Below are positions 51,882 through 60,136 of a DNA stretch of 60,835 bases, piece after piece. The position numbers and the translations under genes are program-made. Each line of letters begins with the position of its first letter. The first letter of the stretch is position 1. The stretch lies in contig NZ_JASLDS010000041.1 of assembly GCF_030151385.1 (NCBI RefSeq), positions 1 to 60,835 on the forward strand. The letters run 5' to 3'. Origin of the DNA: Soonwooa sp. (GTDB lineage: Bacteria; Bacteroidota; Bacteroidia; Flavobacteriales; Weeksellaceae). The notes beneath the pieces are model-generated. The model saw nothing but the letters and a program-made list of their open reading frames with translations, did not search any database and was not told where the DNA came from.

Positions 51882-52424
51882 TTATTTTTTAACTAAATGA
51901 AAGACAATATCACTCGGCACTCGATAGATGCTTTTCACTTTGTCTAAAGGTATTTTGGTTTGTGAAGCTAGAATTGCATAGAAGGATTCTGGGCTTTGCG
52001 TCATTGTCAAATTTTGTCCTGCGTTTGTTACCGAAAATGGCATCGAAAATTGACCACTGTATTTCGGAATACTGAAAGCTTTTCCGTTGTCAACAATCGT
52101 ATAATCACTACTAATCATCACAGAAATGCCATTAACAACATCTACTTTTCCATTGTTTTGAAACTTAAACATTTTCCCAATCCAAAAGCTAAGTGGCGCT
52201 TCGATTTCCATATTGCTTTTCTCAGGTTTTACATAAATATGACCATCAACACTTGCTATTTCCCAAGAACCAATAATCTGCATTGGTAAAAGATTAGTAT
52301 TAGCTTTAATACTTGACGTTTTCGGAAGATCTTTTACCTTCTTAACACCAGCTTTTTGTCCACTGACAAAGCTGAATGATAAAATCCCGAGCGACAACAT
52401 AAAAAGTTTAATCTGCGTTTTCAT
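51882..52424 (-). CDS. Lipocalin-like secreted protein, first gene of the cluster
   Basis: 180 residues from the ATG at 52424, which starts MKTQIKLFMLSLGILSFSFVSGQ, a Sec signal. The longer frame to 52535 runs through non-coding repeats. The body GSWEIASVDGHIYV, APLSFWIGKMFKFQNNGKVDV, SSDYTIVDNGKAF and VTNAGQNLTMTQ is a lipocalin-like barrel, ending DKVKSIYRVPSDIVFHLVK. It pairs with the lipoprotein at 48246-48752 as a diverged paralogue. Here the lipobox is absent, so it is secreted rather than anchored. A perfect 21-bp-spaced direct repeat lies 58-90 bases upstream. Confidence 0.7.
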   Translation of the reverse strand: MKTQIKLFMLSLGILSFSFVSGQKAGVKKVKDLPKTSSIKANTNLLPMQIIGSWEIASVDGHIYVKPEKSNMEIEAPLSFWIGKMFKFQNNGKVDVVNGISVMISSDYTIVDNGKAFSIPKYSGQFSMPFSVTNAGQNLTMTQSPESFYAILASQTKIPLDKVKSIYRVPSDIVFHLVKK

Positions 52425-52481
52425 AATGTTTGTTTTAGTAGGATAAATGTCAGAAGATTTGTCATTAAGTTTCGGTGGCAA

Positions 52482-52514
52482 TTGTCGAATGGTTGGTTTG
52501 ACTTGTCGAATGGT
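52482..52514 (-). promoter_or_regulatory. Two perfect 12-bp direct repeats, 21-bp period (LytTR-like operator)
   Basis: Minus-strand ACCATTCGACAA occurs at 52514-52503 and again at 52493-52482, exactly two helical turns apart. Such spacing (9-bp core plus 12-bp gap) is typical of LytTR-type regulator sites that activate genes downstream. It lies 58 bases before the ATG of the first cluster gene. Confidence 0.6.
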
Positions 52515-52537
52515 GAATATTTGCCCACAAAACACAA

Positions 52538-52567
52538 AAATGCCTCAGAATAACTTCAAAGGCATTT
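52538..52567 (-). terminator. Terminator of purF
   Basis: AAATGCCT/AGGCATTT stem with a 14-nt loop, 26 bases past the purF stop. On the minus strand TTTTTGTGTTTTG follows. Confidence 0.75.
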
Positions 52568-52592
52568 AATACTATTTAAAATATAGATTGTA

Positions 52593-54101
52593 CTATTTAA
52601 ACAAATCGTCTTCTACAGGTTTTTCAACAGGATATTTTTCTGTAAAACAACCGAAGCAATGATCTTTCGAACCTAGAATCTCTTGCAAATTAGCTACCGA
52701 AAGAAACTCCAAACTATCAACATCTAGATATTCTCTCAATTCTTCTTTAGTCATATTTGCAGAGATCAAATCATCTTTTGTTGGCGTATCGATTCCCAAG
52801 AAACATGGCGCAATAATCGGTGGCGAAACACTTCTAAAGTGAATTTCCTTAACACCTGCTTTTTTAAGAATTTTAACCAAACGTTTTGACGTCGTCCCTC
52901 TAACAATCGAGTCATCGATGATGACCACACGTTTATCTTTAATCTCCGAAACAATCGGGTTGAGCTTAAGATTCACATAATGCTCGCGCATCTCTTGTGA
53001 TGGAATAATAAAAGACCTTCCAATGTAACGATTCTTGATCAACACAGGACGGAACGGAATTCCCGACGCTTTTGCAAAACCAATCGCTGCTGGAACACCA
53101 GAATCTGGAACGCCAATTACAACATCTGCTTCAACAGGTGCTTGTTCCCAAATTTTCATACCCGATTTCTCACGAACTTCGTGCACATTGATGCCTTCCA
53201 ACATTGAATCAGGACGTGCAAAATAGATGTACTCGAAAGAGCAAATTCTGTTAGTGCAGTCTTCCTTAACCAAATAAGACTGAAGTCCTTCTTCGTTATC
53301 GCTGGTATAGACAATCTCGCCTGGACGAATGTCACGCACATATTGCGCACCAACACCATCCAAAGCACAAGATTCTGAAGCCACAACAAAAGTCTTTTCG
53401 TCGATTGCTCCTAAAACCAAAGGTCGAATACCATTAAAATCACGGAACGCGAAGAATTTATTTCGAGTGACACCAACCACAGAATAAGCACCTTCAATCT
53501 TTTCCATCGTTGCTTTAATCGCGCCACGAAGTCCAAGATCTAGGTTTTTCTGAATTAATCTTAAAATAACCTCCGAATCCGAAGTCGCACGAAAAACAAC
53601 ACCTTCTTCTTCCAACTCTTTTTTAAGTTGTTTGGCGTTGGTTAGATTTCCGTTGTGCGCAATGGATAGGATAATTTGATCATATTCATTCTTTGCAAAA
53701 AAAGGTTGGTAATTGTATTTCTTTTTGTCGCCAGCTGTTGTATAACGCGTGTGACCAATAACACAATTCCCCATGAAAGTTTGAGGATTTTCGATGGTTT
53801 TAAAAACATCCAAAACCAAACCTTCATCTTTTATAGAATACATTTTTCCATCGTTGCCTACGGTAATTCCGCAAGCCTCTTGTCCACGATGTTGCAATGC
53901 AAAAAGTCCAAATTGTGATAACGAAAACGTATCCATATTTTCGTCAGAAACCAAACCAAAAATACCACACTCCTCTTCCATTTTATCAAAAGGATAAGCA
54001 CCAGCTTCAGGTTCTTGGTTTTTTAATTCTTCGAATTCGTTATAGCGATTCTGAAACGCATATTTTGGTAACGAACTGAAGTTTTGAAATTCTAAATCCA
54101 T
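52593..54101 (-). CDS. purF: Amidophosphoribosyltransferase
   Basis: 502 residues from the ATG at 54101, 20 bases after the purC stop. The frame continues 28 codons upstream into purC, which is unlikely. First committed step of purine synthesis: PRPP plus glutamine gives phosphoribosylamine. The glutaminase domain begins at the catalytic Cys in MEEECGIFGLVS, so a propeptide of about 44 residues (YPFDKMEEE) must be removed, as is known for the Bacillus-type enzyme. The synthase domain has VVIIDDSIVRGTTSKRLV, the PRPP loop. The C-terminus keeps Cys residues (KDHCFGC) that may bind an Fe-S cluster. Forms an operon with purC. Confidence 0.96.
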   Translation of the reverse strand: MDLEFQNFSSLPKYAFQNRYNEFEELKNQEPEAGAYPFDKMEEECGIFGLVSDENMDTFSLSQFGLFALQHRGQEACGITVGNDGKMYSIKDEGLVLDVFKTIENPQTFMGNCVIGHTRYTTAGDKKKYNYQPFFAKNEYDQIILSIAHNGNLTNAKQLKKELEEEGVVFRATSDSEVILRLIQKNLDLGLRGAIKATMEKIEGAYSVVGVTRNKFFAFRDFNGIRPLVLGAIDEKTFVVASESCALDGVGAQYVRDIRPGEIVYTSDNEEGLQSYLVKEDCTNRICSFEYIYFARPDSMLEGINVHEVREKSGMKIWEQAPVEADVVIGVPDSGVPAAIGFAKASGIPFRPVLIKNRYIGRSFIIPSQEMREHYVNLKLNPIVSEIKDKRVVIIDDSIVRGTTSKRLVKILKKAGVKEIHFRSVSPPIIAPCFLGIDTPTKDDLISANMTKEELREYLDVDSLEFLSVANLQEILGSKDHCFGCFTEKYPVEKPVEDDLFK

Positions 54102-54120
54102 TTTTTGATTTCTAAAGAAT

Positions 54121-54840
54121 TTATGAATTAACTGCTTTTTGTAATCTGTCGTAGATCTCTTCGTAAGCTTCTGTAACCTCACCAAGATCCCTTCTGAAAC
54201 GGTCTTTGTCTAACTTCTTCATTGTATCTTTATCCCAAAGTCGGCAAGTATCTGGCGAAATTTCGTCTGCCAAAACGATTTTTCCGTCAGAAGTTTTTCC
54301 TAATTCGATTTTAAAATCAACAAGGATAATGTTCATTTTATCAAACAACGCAATTAACAATTGGTTGATTTTGTCTGTTAAAGCATACATTTCTTTCAGT
54401 TCATCATAAGATGCAGCGCCTAGAAACACAGCGTGATGATCGTTGATAAGAGGATCTCCCAACTCGTCTTTTTTGTAGCAAAGATCAAAAATAGTTACTG
54501 GCGATTTTAGACCTTCTTCAACTCCAAGACGTTGCGCCATACTGCCCGCAACATAGTTACGCACCACCATTTCCAACGGAATAATGTCTACTTTCTTCAC
54601 CAATTGCTCGATATCACCAAGCTTCGCAATAAAGTGTGTCGGAATGCCATTCTTTGCTAAATATTCGAAAATTAAAGTCGAAATAGCATTGTTTAATTCG
54701 CCTTTTCTAGCGAAAGATCCACGCTTTTGAGCATTGAAAGCTGTTGCATCATCTTTGTATCTTACAACAACCTCATCCGCTTTGTCTGTTGCGAAAACTT
54801 GTTTTGCTTTACCTTCATAAAGCATTTCTTTCTTTTCCAT
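54121..54840 (-). CDS. purC: Phosphoribosylaminoimidazole-succinocarboxamide synthase
   Basis: 239 residues, normal length. Adds aspartate to CAIR to form SAICAR in purine synthesis. Start MEKKEMLYEGKAKQVFATD, then FNAQKRGSFARKGELNNAIS, IPLEMVVRNYVAGSMAQRLG and VLADEISPDTCRLWD, all standard SAICAR synthetase blocks. It is the first gene of a purC-purF operon. The gap to the DUF3307 gene is 61 bases. Confidence 0.97.
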   Translation of the reverse strand: MEKKEMLYEGKAKQVFATDKADEVVVRYKDDATAFNAQKRGSFARKGELNNAISTLIFEYLAKNGIPTHFIAKLGDIEQLVKKVDIIPLEMVVRNYVAGSMAQRLGVEEGLKSPVTIFDLCYKKDELGDPLINDHHAVFLGAASYDELKEMYALTDKINQLLIALFDKMNIILVDFKIELGKTSDGKIVLADEISPDTCRLWDKDTMKKLDKDRFRRDLGEVTEAYEEIYDRLQKAVNS

Positions 54841-54901
54841 TTATTCTTTTTACTTTTTTACTTTTAATTTATTTCAATACAAATTTACGGAAATAATTGG
54901 T

Positions 54902-55603
54902 TTAAATCTGAACCAAAATCCCCGTTAGAATTGCGATTCCAAAACTTAATAAAGTCCCTATTAATACATATTCTGTCAGTTTTCGTTGTTTAGCTTGCGC
55001 CAAATCGCTGAACCTAAAAACAGACTTCGCTGCAATCATAAATCCGACACCCTCCCAATGGTTGACAACAATAAAAACGAAAACCATCAATCGTTCCAAA
55101 ATCCCGATATACTTGCCTGCATTGGCTAAAGAATCTGTCTGCACCGAATCTTTGTCTTGTGGATTGGGCGTCCAAAAACTTATCAATAATTTGATGATAA
55201 TGGAACAAGGTGTTGTTAGGAAAATGGCTGCTGTAAATAGTTTGAGATTGGTTTGATTAAAGATAATATTCCAATCTATATTTTTTTGAACGATTAAACT
55301 CAAAGCAATAATTACAGCGATGTGCAAAAATTGATCGATGAAAAACCATAATCGTTTATTTTTAGGTTTTTGAAACTGAAGTTTTGCTGCATCAATCACA
55401 AAATGTGTCACGCCAACAACCAGTGCAATCCACCAATAATTGAGGTTCCAAAGAAATACGAAACTTAAAATTGTGTGTAGCAACACATGAATGTACAAAT
55501 ATGGACTTGCTAGTTTTTTTTGCTCTTTATCCTTAACCCACGCATTTGGCTGGAAGACGAAATCTCCGAGTAAATGAGCCAATATGAGTGGTAAAAAAAT
55601 CAT
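54902..55603 (-). CDS. DUF3307 membrane protein
   Basis: 233 residues with about six membrane helices. It begins FLPLILAHLLGDFVFQPNAWVKDKE, the DUF3307 signature in which a His-Gly-Asp within the first helix is conserved. A second conserved block is VGVTHFVIDAAKLQF, again with His and Asp in a membrane segment. These paired His/Asp residues suggest metal binding or catalysis within the membrane, but no function is known to me. The start overlaps the end of the SatD gene by 4 bases (ATGA), so the two are translationally coupled. Confidence 0.85.
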   Translation of the reverse strand: MIFLPLILAHLLGDFVFQPNAWVKDKEQKKLASPYLYIHVLLHTILSFVFLWNLNYWWIALVVGVTHFVIDAAKLQFQKPKNKRLWFFIDQFLHIAVIIALSLIVQKNIDWNIIFNQTNLKLFTAAIFLTTPCSIIIKLLISFWTPNPQDKDSVQTDSLANAGKYIGILERLMVFVFIVVNHWEGVGFMIAAKSVFRFSDLAQAKQRKLTEYVLIGTLLSFGIAILTGILVQI

Positions 55604-56205
55604 TTTTGCTGAGAGATTAGTTGTCGATAATAAGCTTCGGTTTCCATCAAAAGGTCGTAGTTAGCACGTTTGAGACGTTGGCTAATTGAGGATTGTGTCA
55701 AGTTAAGCTGCTTCGCAGCTTCATCTTGGTTGATGTCTTTTTTATTTAAAAACAAATCAACGATTTCTGCCGACATCACACTCCAACTATCTACAGTTAG
55801 GCTCACCCATTTAAAAATAAGGTTAAGCTCTGCATCCAATTCTGGCTTTTCGGAAGCGATATGAAGATTTATTTTTTCGGCTTTTATACGTTCGAGATTA
55901 CGTCCAGAATTGACAAAAGCGCTACCATTACTTTGCGAGACTTTATCAGCAACAAAGTTTTGGTCACCCAAACCTATCGAAATACGAACGTCTAAATCTT
56001 GGATTTTTTTGATGCCTGCTTTTATTTTTAAAAACTCTAGAAAAGCATCTTCAGCATTTGGAATAAGATACTGAAACTCATCGCCGCGGTAGTTTTCCCA
56101 TTCTTGCGAAGTTTTTCCTTCAAAAATCTCTTGCAAAGCTTTATACCAAACTTCTGCCCCGAATTTTTGAGAGTCAATTATATCGCCTGTGATAACCGCT
56201 TTCAT
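55600..56205 (-). CDS. SatD family protein with C-terminal helix-turn-helix
   Basis: 201 residues. The N-terminal domain starts MKAVITGDIIDSQKF, then YRGDEFQYLIPN (41-50) and DVRISIGLGDQ (72-82). This order, Asp8, GDEFQ, then RISIGLG, resembles the palm fold of class III nucleotide cyclases and GGDEF enzymes. The C-terminal part (about 155-192; INQDEAAKQLNLTQSSISQRLKRAN) is a DNA-binding helix-turn-helix of sigma/MarR-like shape. A cyclase-like domain next to a DNA-binding domain suggests a nucleotide-sensing regulator, but this is my inference; SatD has no certain biochemical role. Coupled to DUF3307, with a nearly leaderless promoter and repeats upstream. Confidence 0.82.
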   Translation of the reverse strand: MKAVITGDIIDSQKFGAEVWYKALQEIFEGKTSQEWENYRGDEFQYLIPNAEDAFLEFLKIKAGIKKIQDLDVRISIGLGDQNFVADKVSQSNGSAFVNSGRNLERIKAEKINLHIASEKPELDAELNLIFKWVSLTVDSWSVMSAEIVDLFLNKKDINQDEAAKQLNLTQSSISQRLKRANYDLLMETEAYYRQLISQQK

Positions 56206-56209
56206 AATG

Positions 56210-56217
56210 CAAATATA
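56210..56217 (-). promoter_or_regulatory. -7 element of the SatD operon, almost leaderless
   Basis: Minus-strand TATATTTG, exact, ends only 4 bases before the ATG at 56205, so the mRNA should have little or no leader. Confidence 0.5.
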
Positions 56218-56224
56218 ATAAAAA

Positions 56225-56339
56225 TCGCTAATATTTTAAAATATAATACAAAAAGCATATAAATTAAAATATTAGCGAAAAACATAATAATCAATAAATA
56301 TTAGCAAAAAAGCTTATATTAAATAATTATCAGCGAAAT
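56225..56339. repeat. Iteron-like repeats upstream of the SatD operon
   Basis: TCGCTAATATTTTAA at 56225-56239 is the exact inverse of TTAAAATATTAGCGA at 56264-56278. Two more direct copies of the core follow, TTAGCAAAAAA (56301) and TCAGCGAAATA (56330), so the TTAGC core recurs with 29-base steps (56272, 56301, 56330). The first arm overlaps the region where a -33 box should be. Confidence 0.6.
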
Positions 56340-56342
56340 AGC

Positions 56343-58175
56343 TTATCTTTTGATAAACTGCTGAACTTTGTCATCCAATTTTAAGAAATACACACCAGCA
56401 GCTAGATTAGCAACATTTAATGAAGCATTTTTAGCATTTAAAGTTCCTGATTTCACCAATCTTCCCATAGAATCTAGAATCTGGAAATTAGCAATAATTT
56501 GATCTGATTTAACATTCAAAATATCTGAAACTGGATTTGGATAGATGCTTGTATTTGCCAATAAACTCACGTCTTGCGATGCCAAAGATCCCAAATTTTG
56601 ACAATAATCTTTTGGATAAGATTGCCATTCTGTGACATCATAAGTTTTGGTCGGATTTTTGACACTTGCCAAACGGTACAAAGATTTATCCGTATTCCCA
56701 TTATCCATTCCTTTATTACCAATCGCATCAACAGGAAAATTTTTATAGTTAAGCTCTACATAATTGTAACCTGAGAATGTCAAAGCTGGTGACGCCGATT
56801 GGAATCTTGCATCTTCCGTTGGATAACACGACAAAGTTGCATTAGGATTAATCGCCACAAAACTTTGACCATGTGGCAGAATTCCTTCTAGTTCTAAGGG
56901 TTTTTCAAAATAGTAGTTTGCGCCACTTTTATACTGTGCAGATAAACGATAATTTTTGAGATCGATATCGTGTCCAGTAAGGTTTTTAATCTCTAAAGCA
57001 CGATTATTAGACGTTCCTTCGATATATTTATCAATCATCAAATCGCTCGCATAGGCATCATTTTCCAAAGTCGTTGTTGACAGCATATTACTTTGTGGAC
57101 TCTTCAAATAAGCATTATTATATGCAATAACGCTGAAGTTATAAGTCGTTAACGGTGTTAAACGATCGGCAACATATTTATTAGAAGAAGTTTTCCCAAT
57201 TAAAGTTCCGTCTTGGTAAATTTCGTAACCGATAACCGTTGGATCCTGACTTGGCGTCCACTGCAAACTAGCAAAATAGGCAGAAGTTTTGGTCGATGCT
57301 AAATCCGAAACCACTTGTGGTGCAGTTGTCGCAACAGTTTGATTCCAAATTGAATTAACCCATTCTGGGTGATCGATAAAAGGATTTCTATTTTTCTGAA
57401 TTTGATAAACGTAATTGTTACGATCAATTTCTTTTTGCGAAACAGGATCTAGATTATGCCAATTAATCAACATCTGGATGTACCATTTTTCAAAAGCTTG
57501 CTCCTCGCTGCCATTCAAAGGGTTTTGATCTTTTGTAGGATCTGCATTTGTATCAAAATTAAAACTACCCAGCTTACCTTCATAACGAACAGCAAAATAA
57601 AGCAAAGACCTAGCTATATCACCTTTAAATTCGTTAATTGGTTCATAAACTCGACCTGTATAAGTTGCGTTTGGTACTGCACTATTACCTATCTTTGAAG
57701 TATTCGTAAAAGTATGAAAAATTGTTGATCCCACTATTCCATACGGATAATTACTTCTCAACTGATTGATTCTTGCATCCGTCGGAATCACAAAAAACAA
57801 ATCCGAATACATTGGATAATTACTATTGAAGGAACTTTGAGGCATAACATGCTCACGATTCCAGCCAAGACCTTCTGCATTAGCAGAGCCAATCATTTGA
57901 CTAAAATTGTATACATAAGCATCTGGACCAGTCGGAATTTCAGAATACATATCCAACAAACTTCCATCCTTTTCGTAATAACGATCTACATCCGTCGTTG
58001 CATAGAAAGTTTGCAAATCACCATAATGCCAGCTAATAGGTTTGGCAGAAATAATGTTGTGTAGTTTTGATTTTAATTGATAACCAGAAAGATTTTCGGT
58101 ACCACTGTAATAGTCACCTGTTTGACCAAAAAACAAACTTGGTAGAATTAATAATCCAAAATAAAGTTTTTTCAT
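56343..58175 (-). CDS. T9SS-secreted endonuclease I family nuclease with Fn3 and lamin-tail-like domains
   Basis: 610 residues. Signal MKKLYFGLLILPSLFFGQ. Residues 25-275 are an endonuclease I-type (beta-beta-alpha metal) nuclease, with the catalytic His109 in GWNREHVMPQSSF and the metal/Asn region LFFVIPTDARINQLRSNYPYG. A fibronectin type III domain (about 280-370) and a lamin-tail-like domain (DLMIDKYIEGTSNNRALEIKNLTG, 375-500) follow. The last 80 residues (SIYPNPVSDILNVKS, ANFQILDSMGRLVKSG, VANLAAGVYFLKLD) are a type A T9SS sorting domain. It probably degrades extracellular DNA or RNA for nutrients. Confidence 0.93.
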   Translation of the reverse strand: MKKLYFGLLILPSLFFGQTGDYYSGTENLSGYQLKSKLHNIISAKPISWHYGDLQTFYATTDVDRYYEKDGSLLDMYSEIPTGPDAYVYNFSQMIGSANAEGLGWNREHVMPQSSFNSNYPMYSDLFFVIPTDARINQLRSNYPYGIVGSTIFHTFTNTSKIGNSAVPNATYTGRVYEPINEFKGDIARSLLYFAVRYEGKLGSFNFDTNADPTKDQNPLNGSEEQAFEKWYIQMLINWHNLDPVSQKEIDRNNYVYQIQKNRNPFIDHPEWVNSIWNQTVATTAPQVVSDLASTKTSAYFASLQWTPSQDPTVIGYEIYQDGTLIGKTSSNKYVADRLTPLTTYNFSVIAYNNAYLKSPQSNMLSTTTLENDAYASDLMIDKYIEGTSNNRALEIKNLTGHDIDLKNYRLSAQYKSGANYYFEKPLELEGILPHGQSFVAINPNATLSCYPTEDARFQSASPALTFSGYNYVELNYKNFPVDAIGNKGMDNGNTDKSLYRLASVKNPTKTYDVTEWQSYPKDYCQNLGSLASQDVSLLANTSIYPNPVSDILNVKSDQIIANFQILDSMGRLVKSGTLNAKNASLNVANLAAGVYFLKLDDKVQQFIKR

Positions 58176-58314
58176 ACTCTAAAATTATAAGGTCGTTAAA
58201 GATAAATAATTATCTATTGCAAAATCGAAACACATTATTAATATATTATTAAAAGCTAATAAACTAACTGTTAATACTTTAACAAACTAAAACTTAAGCA
58301 TTAAAAAGAAAAAT

Positions 58315-58345
58315 TTTGTCTCCTTTCTAAATTAAGTTATATTTG
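58315..58345 (+). promoter_or_regulatory. Promoter of the acyl-CoA dehydrogenase gene
   Basis: TTTG at 58315-58318, a 19-base spacer, TATATTTG at 58338-58345. Transcription would start near 58352, about 11 bases before the ATG at 58363. Confidence 0.75.
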
Positions 58346-58362
58346 GGACTCAATAAATTAAT

Positions 58363-59503
58363 ATGGACAGCACAACTATGGACAACTTAAAAATGGTCGC
58401 TGAAACGGCTAGAGAATTTGCAGAAAAAAAATATCCGCCCAAATATTATGGAATGGGACGAAAGTCAAACTTTTCCAAAAGATCTTTTTCACCAACTAGG
58501 CGAAATGGGCTTTATGGGAATTGTTATTCCTGAACAATACGGAGGTTCTGGACTTGGATATCACGAGTATGTAGCAATTTTAGACGAAATTTCTCAAGTT
58601 GATCCATCAATTGGACTGTCTGTGGCAGCACACAATTCACTTTGCACCAACCATATTTACGAATTCGGGAACGAAGAACAACGTATGAAGTGGCTTCCAC
58701 AACTAGCTTCTGGTAAAGTTATCGGAGCTTGGGGGCTTACAGAGCACAACACAGGATCTGACTCTGGAGGTATGTCAACAACTGCAGTTAAAGATGGTGA
58801 CGAGTGGGTTATCAACGGTGCGAAAAACTTCATTACACACGCAATTTCTGGTGATATTGCTGTTGTTATGACAAGAACAGGAGAAAAAGGTGCTAAGAAT
58901 AATTCTACAGCTTTCGTTTTAGAAAAAGGAATGCCAGGTTTCTCTTCTGGTAAAAAAGAAAATAAATTAGGAATGCGTGCATCAGAAACTGCTGAGCTTA
59001 TTTTTGATAATGTACGTGTACCAGATTCTCACAGATTGGGCGAAGTTGGAGAAGGCTTCAAACAAGCGATGAAAATCTTGGATGGTGGTAGAATCTCTAT
59101 CGCTGCTTTATCTTTAGGAACTGCAAGAGGTGCTTACAAATCCGCTCTTAAATATGCTAAAGAAAGACAACAATTTGGGAAATCAATTTCAGAATTCCAA
59201 GCGATTAACTTTATGTTAGCTGACATGGCAACAGAAATCGATGCTTCTGAACTTTTGATCCAAAGAGCTTCAACTTTAAAAATGGCTAAAAAACCAATGA
59301 CTAAAGAAGGCGCAATGGCAAAACTTTATGCATCTGAAGCTTGTGTAAGAATCTCTAACAACGCTGTACAAATCTTCGGTGGTTACGGTTATACAAAGGA
59401 CTTCCCTGCTGAGAAATTCTACAGAGATTCTAAACTTTGTACAATTGGTGAAGGGACTTCAGAAATCCAAAGATTGGTTATCGGAAGAGATATCACAAAA
59501 TAG
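58363..59503 (+). CDS. Acyl-CoA dehydrogenase, with a frameshift in an A8 tract near the 5' end
   Basis: From the ATG at 58363 the frame reads MDSTTMDNLKMVAETAREFAE, then leaves frame in eight A's (58424-58431). With seven A's it would continue KNIRPNIMEWDESQTFPKD, which is the normal family sequence and is found in the next frame up to 59503. The remaining protein is complete: a FAD-binding middle (WGLTEHNTGSDSGGMST), the substrate region, a catalytic-type Glu region and the closing GGYGYTKDFPAEKFYRD. It oxidises acyl-CoA to enoyl-CoA; chain length unknown. Possible causes are a real mutation, a sequencing error, or slippage that restores the frame. An in-frame TTG at 58418 could also start a shortened product. 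Confidence 0.85.
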
Positions 59504-59581
59504 AAACATATTTTTGATCGACGAGTTTTAATTTATGATTCTATGATTGTAAACTGAAACCAAAAGATTTTAAACAAAAAT

Positions 59582-59610
59582 AAAGACCGGAAAATTGTTT
59601 CGGTCTTTTT
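59582..59610 (+). terminator. Terminator of the acyl-CoA dehydrogenase gene
   Basis: AAAGACCG/CGGTCTTT stem with an 11-nt loop and TT following, 79 bases past the stop. Confidence 0.8.
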
Positions 59611-59627
59611 CTTTGCACCTTAATCAT

Positions 59628-59635
59628 TATATTTG
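59628..59635 (+). promoter_or_regulatory. -7 element before the pyrophosphohydrolase gene
   Basis: TATATTTG, exact, 19 bases before the ATG at 59655. It lies just after the preceding terminator; a -33 box is not obvious because the T-run of that terminator fills the spot. Confidence 0.5.
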
Positions 59636-59654
59636 CTTAAACTTTTATAAAAAA

Positions 59655-60119
59655 ATGGACAAAATAGATAGCTTGAACCAAGTAGGAGAATTTCATAAAA
59701 CCTTTAAAGCACCAATTCTGGATACGCCAAAAATCCCATCAAAAGAGCGTTGCGATCTAAGAGTTAGTCTTTTGCAAGAAGAACTTAACGAGCTAAAACA
59801 AGCGATTGCTGATAATGATTTGGTAGAAATTGCAGACGCACTTTGCGACCTTCAATATGTACTTTCTGGTGCGGTTTTAGAATTCGGGATGGGTGACAAA
59901 TTTGTGGAACTTTTCAACGAAGTACAACGTTCTAATATGTCAAAAGCTTGTTCTACAGAGGAAGAAGCAGAAGCTACGGTTAAAAATTATCAAGACAAAG
60001 GTGTTGATGTTTTCTTCGAAAAATCAGGAGAAAAATATAATGTTTATCGTAAAGAAGACAACAAAGTTTTGAAAAGTATCAACTACTCACCTGCTGATCT
60101 TAAGTCTCTTCTATCTTAA
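59655..60119 (+). CDS. MazG/PRA-PH-like nucleoside triphosphate pyrophosphohydrolase
   Basis: 154 residues from the ATG at 59655 (MDKIDSLNQVGEFHKTF); the frame to 59595 crosses the terminator and is not used. All-helical core with LLQEELNELKQAIADND and LVEIADALCDLQYVLSGAVLEFG, the ExxE(x)n and ExxD metal-binding motifs of the all-alpha NTP pyrophosphatase superfamily. The extra C-terminal part (KNYQDKGVDVFFEKSG) matches phosphoribosyl-ATP pyrophosphohydrolase-like members. It probably hydrolyses a non-canonical or damaged nucleotide; the exact substrate is unknown. The next gene follows after 17 bases. Confidence 0.85.
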   Translation: MDKIDSLNQVGEFHKTFKAPILDTPKIPSKERCDLRVSLLQEELNELKQAIADNDLVEIADALCDLQYVLSGAVLEFGMGDKFVELFNEVQRSNMSKACSTEEEAEATVKNYQDKGVDVFFEKSGEKYNVYRKEDNKVLKSINYSPADLKSLLS

Positions 60120-60136
60120 TTAAAAAAAACAAAAAG

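Noticed and set aside
56266..56340. Evenly spaced 29-bp repeats as a CRISPR array
   Set aside because: The conserved part is only about 11 bases and degenerates, the 'spacers' are A/T-rich like the repeats, and no cas genes are near.
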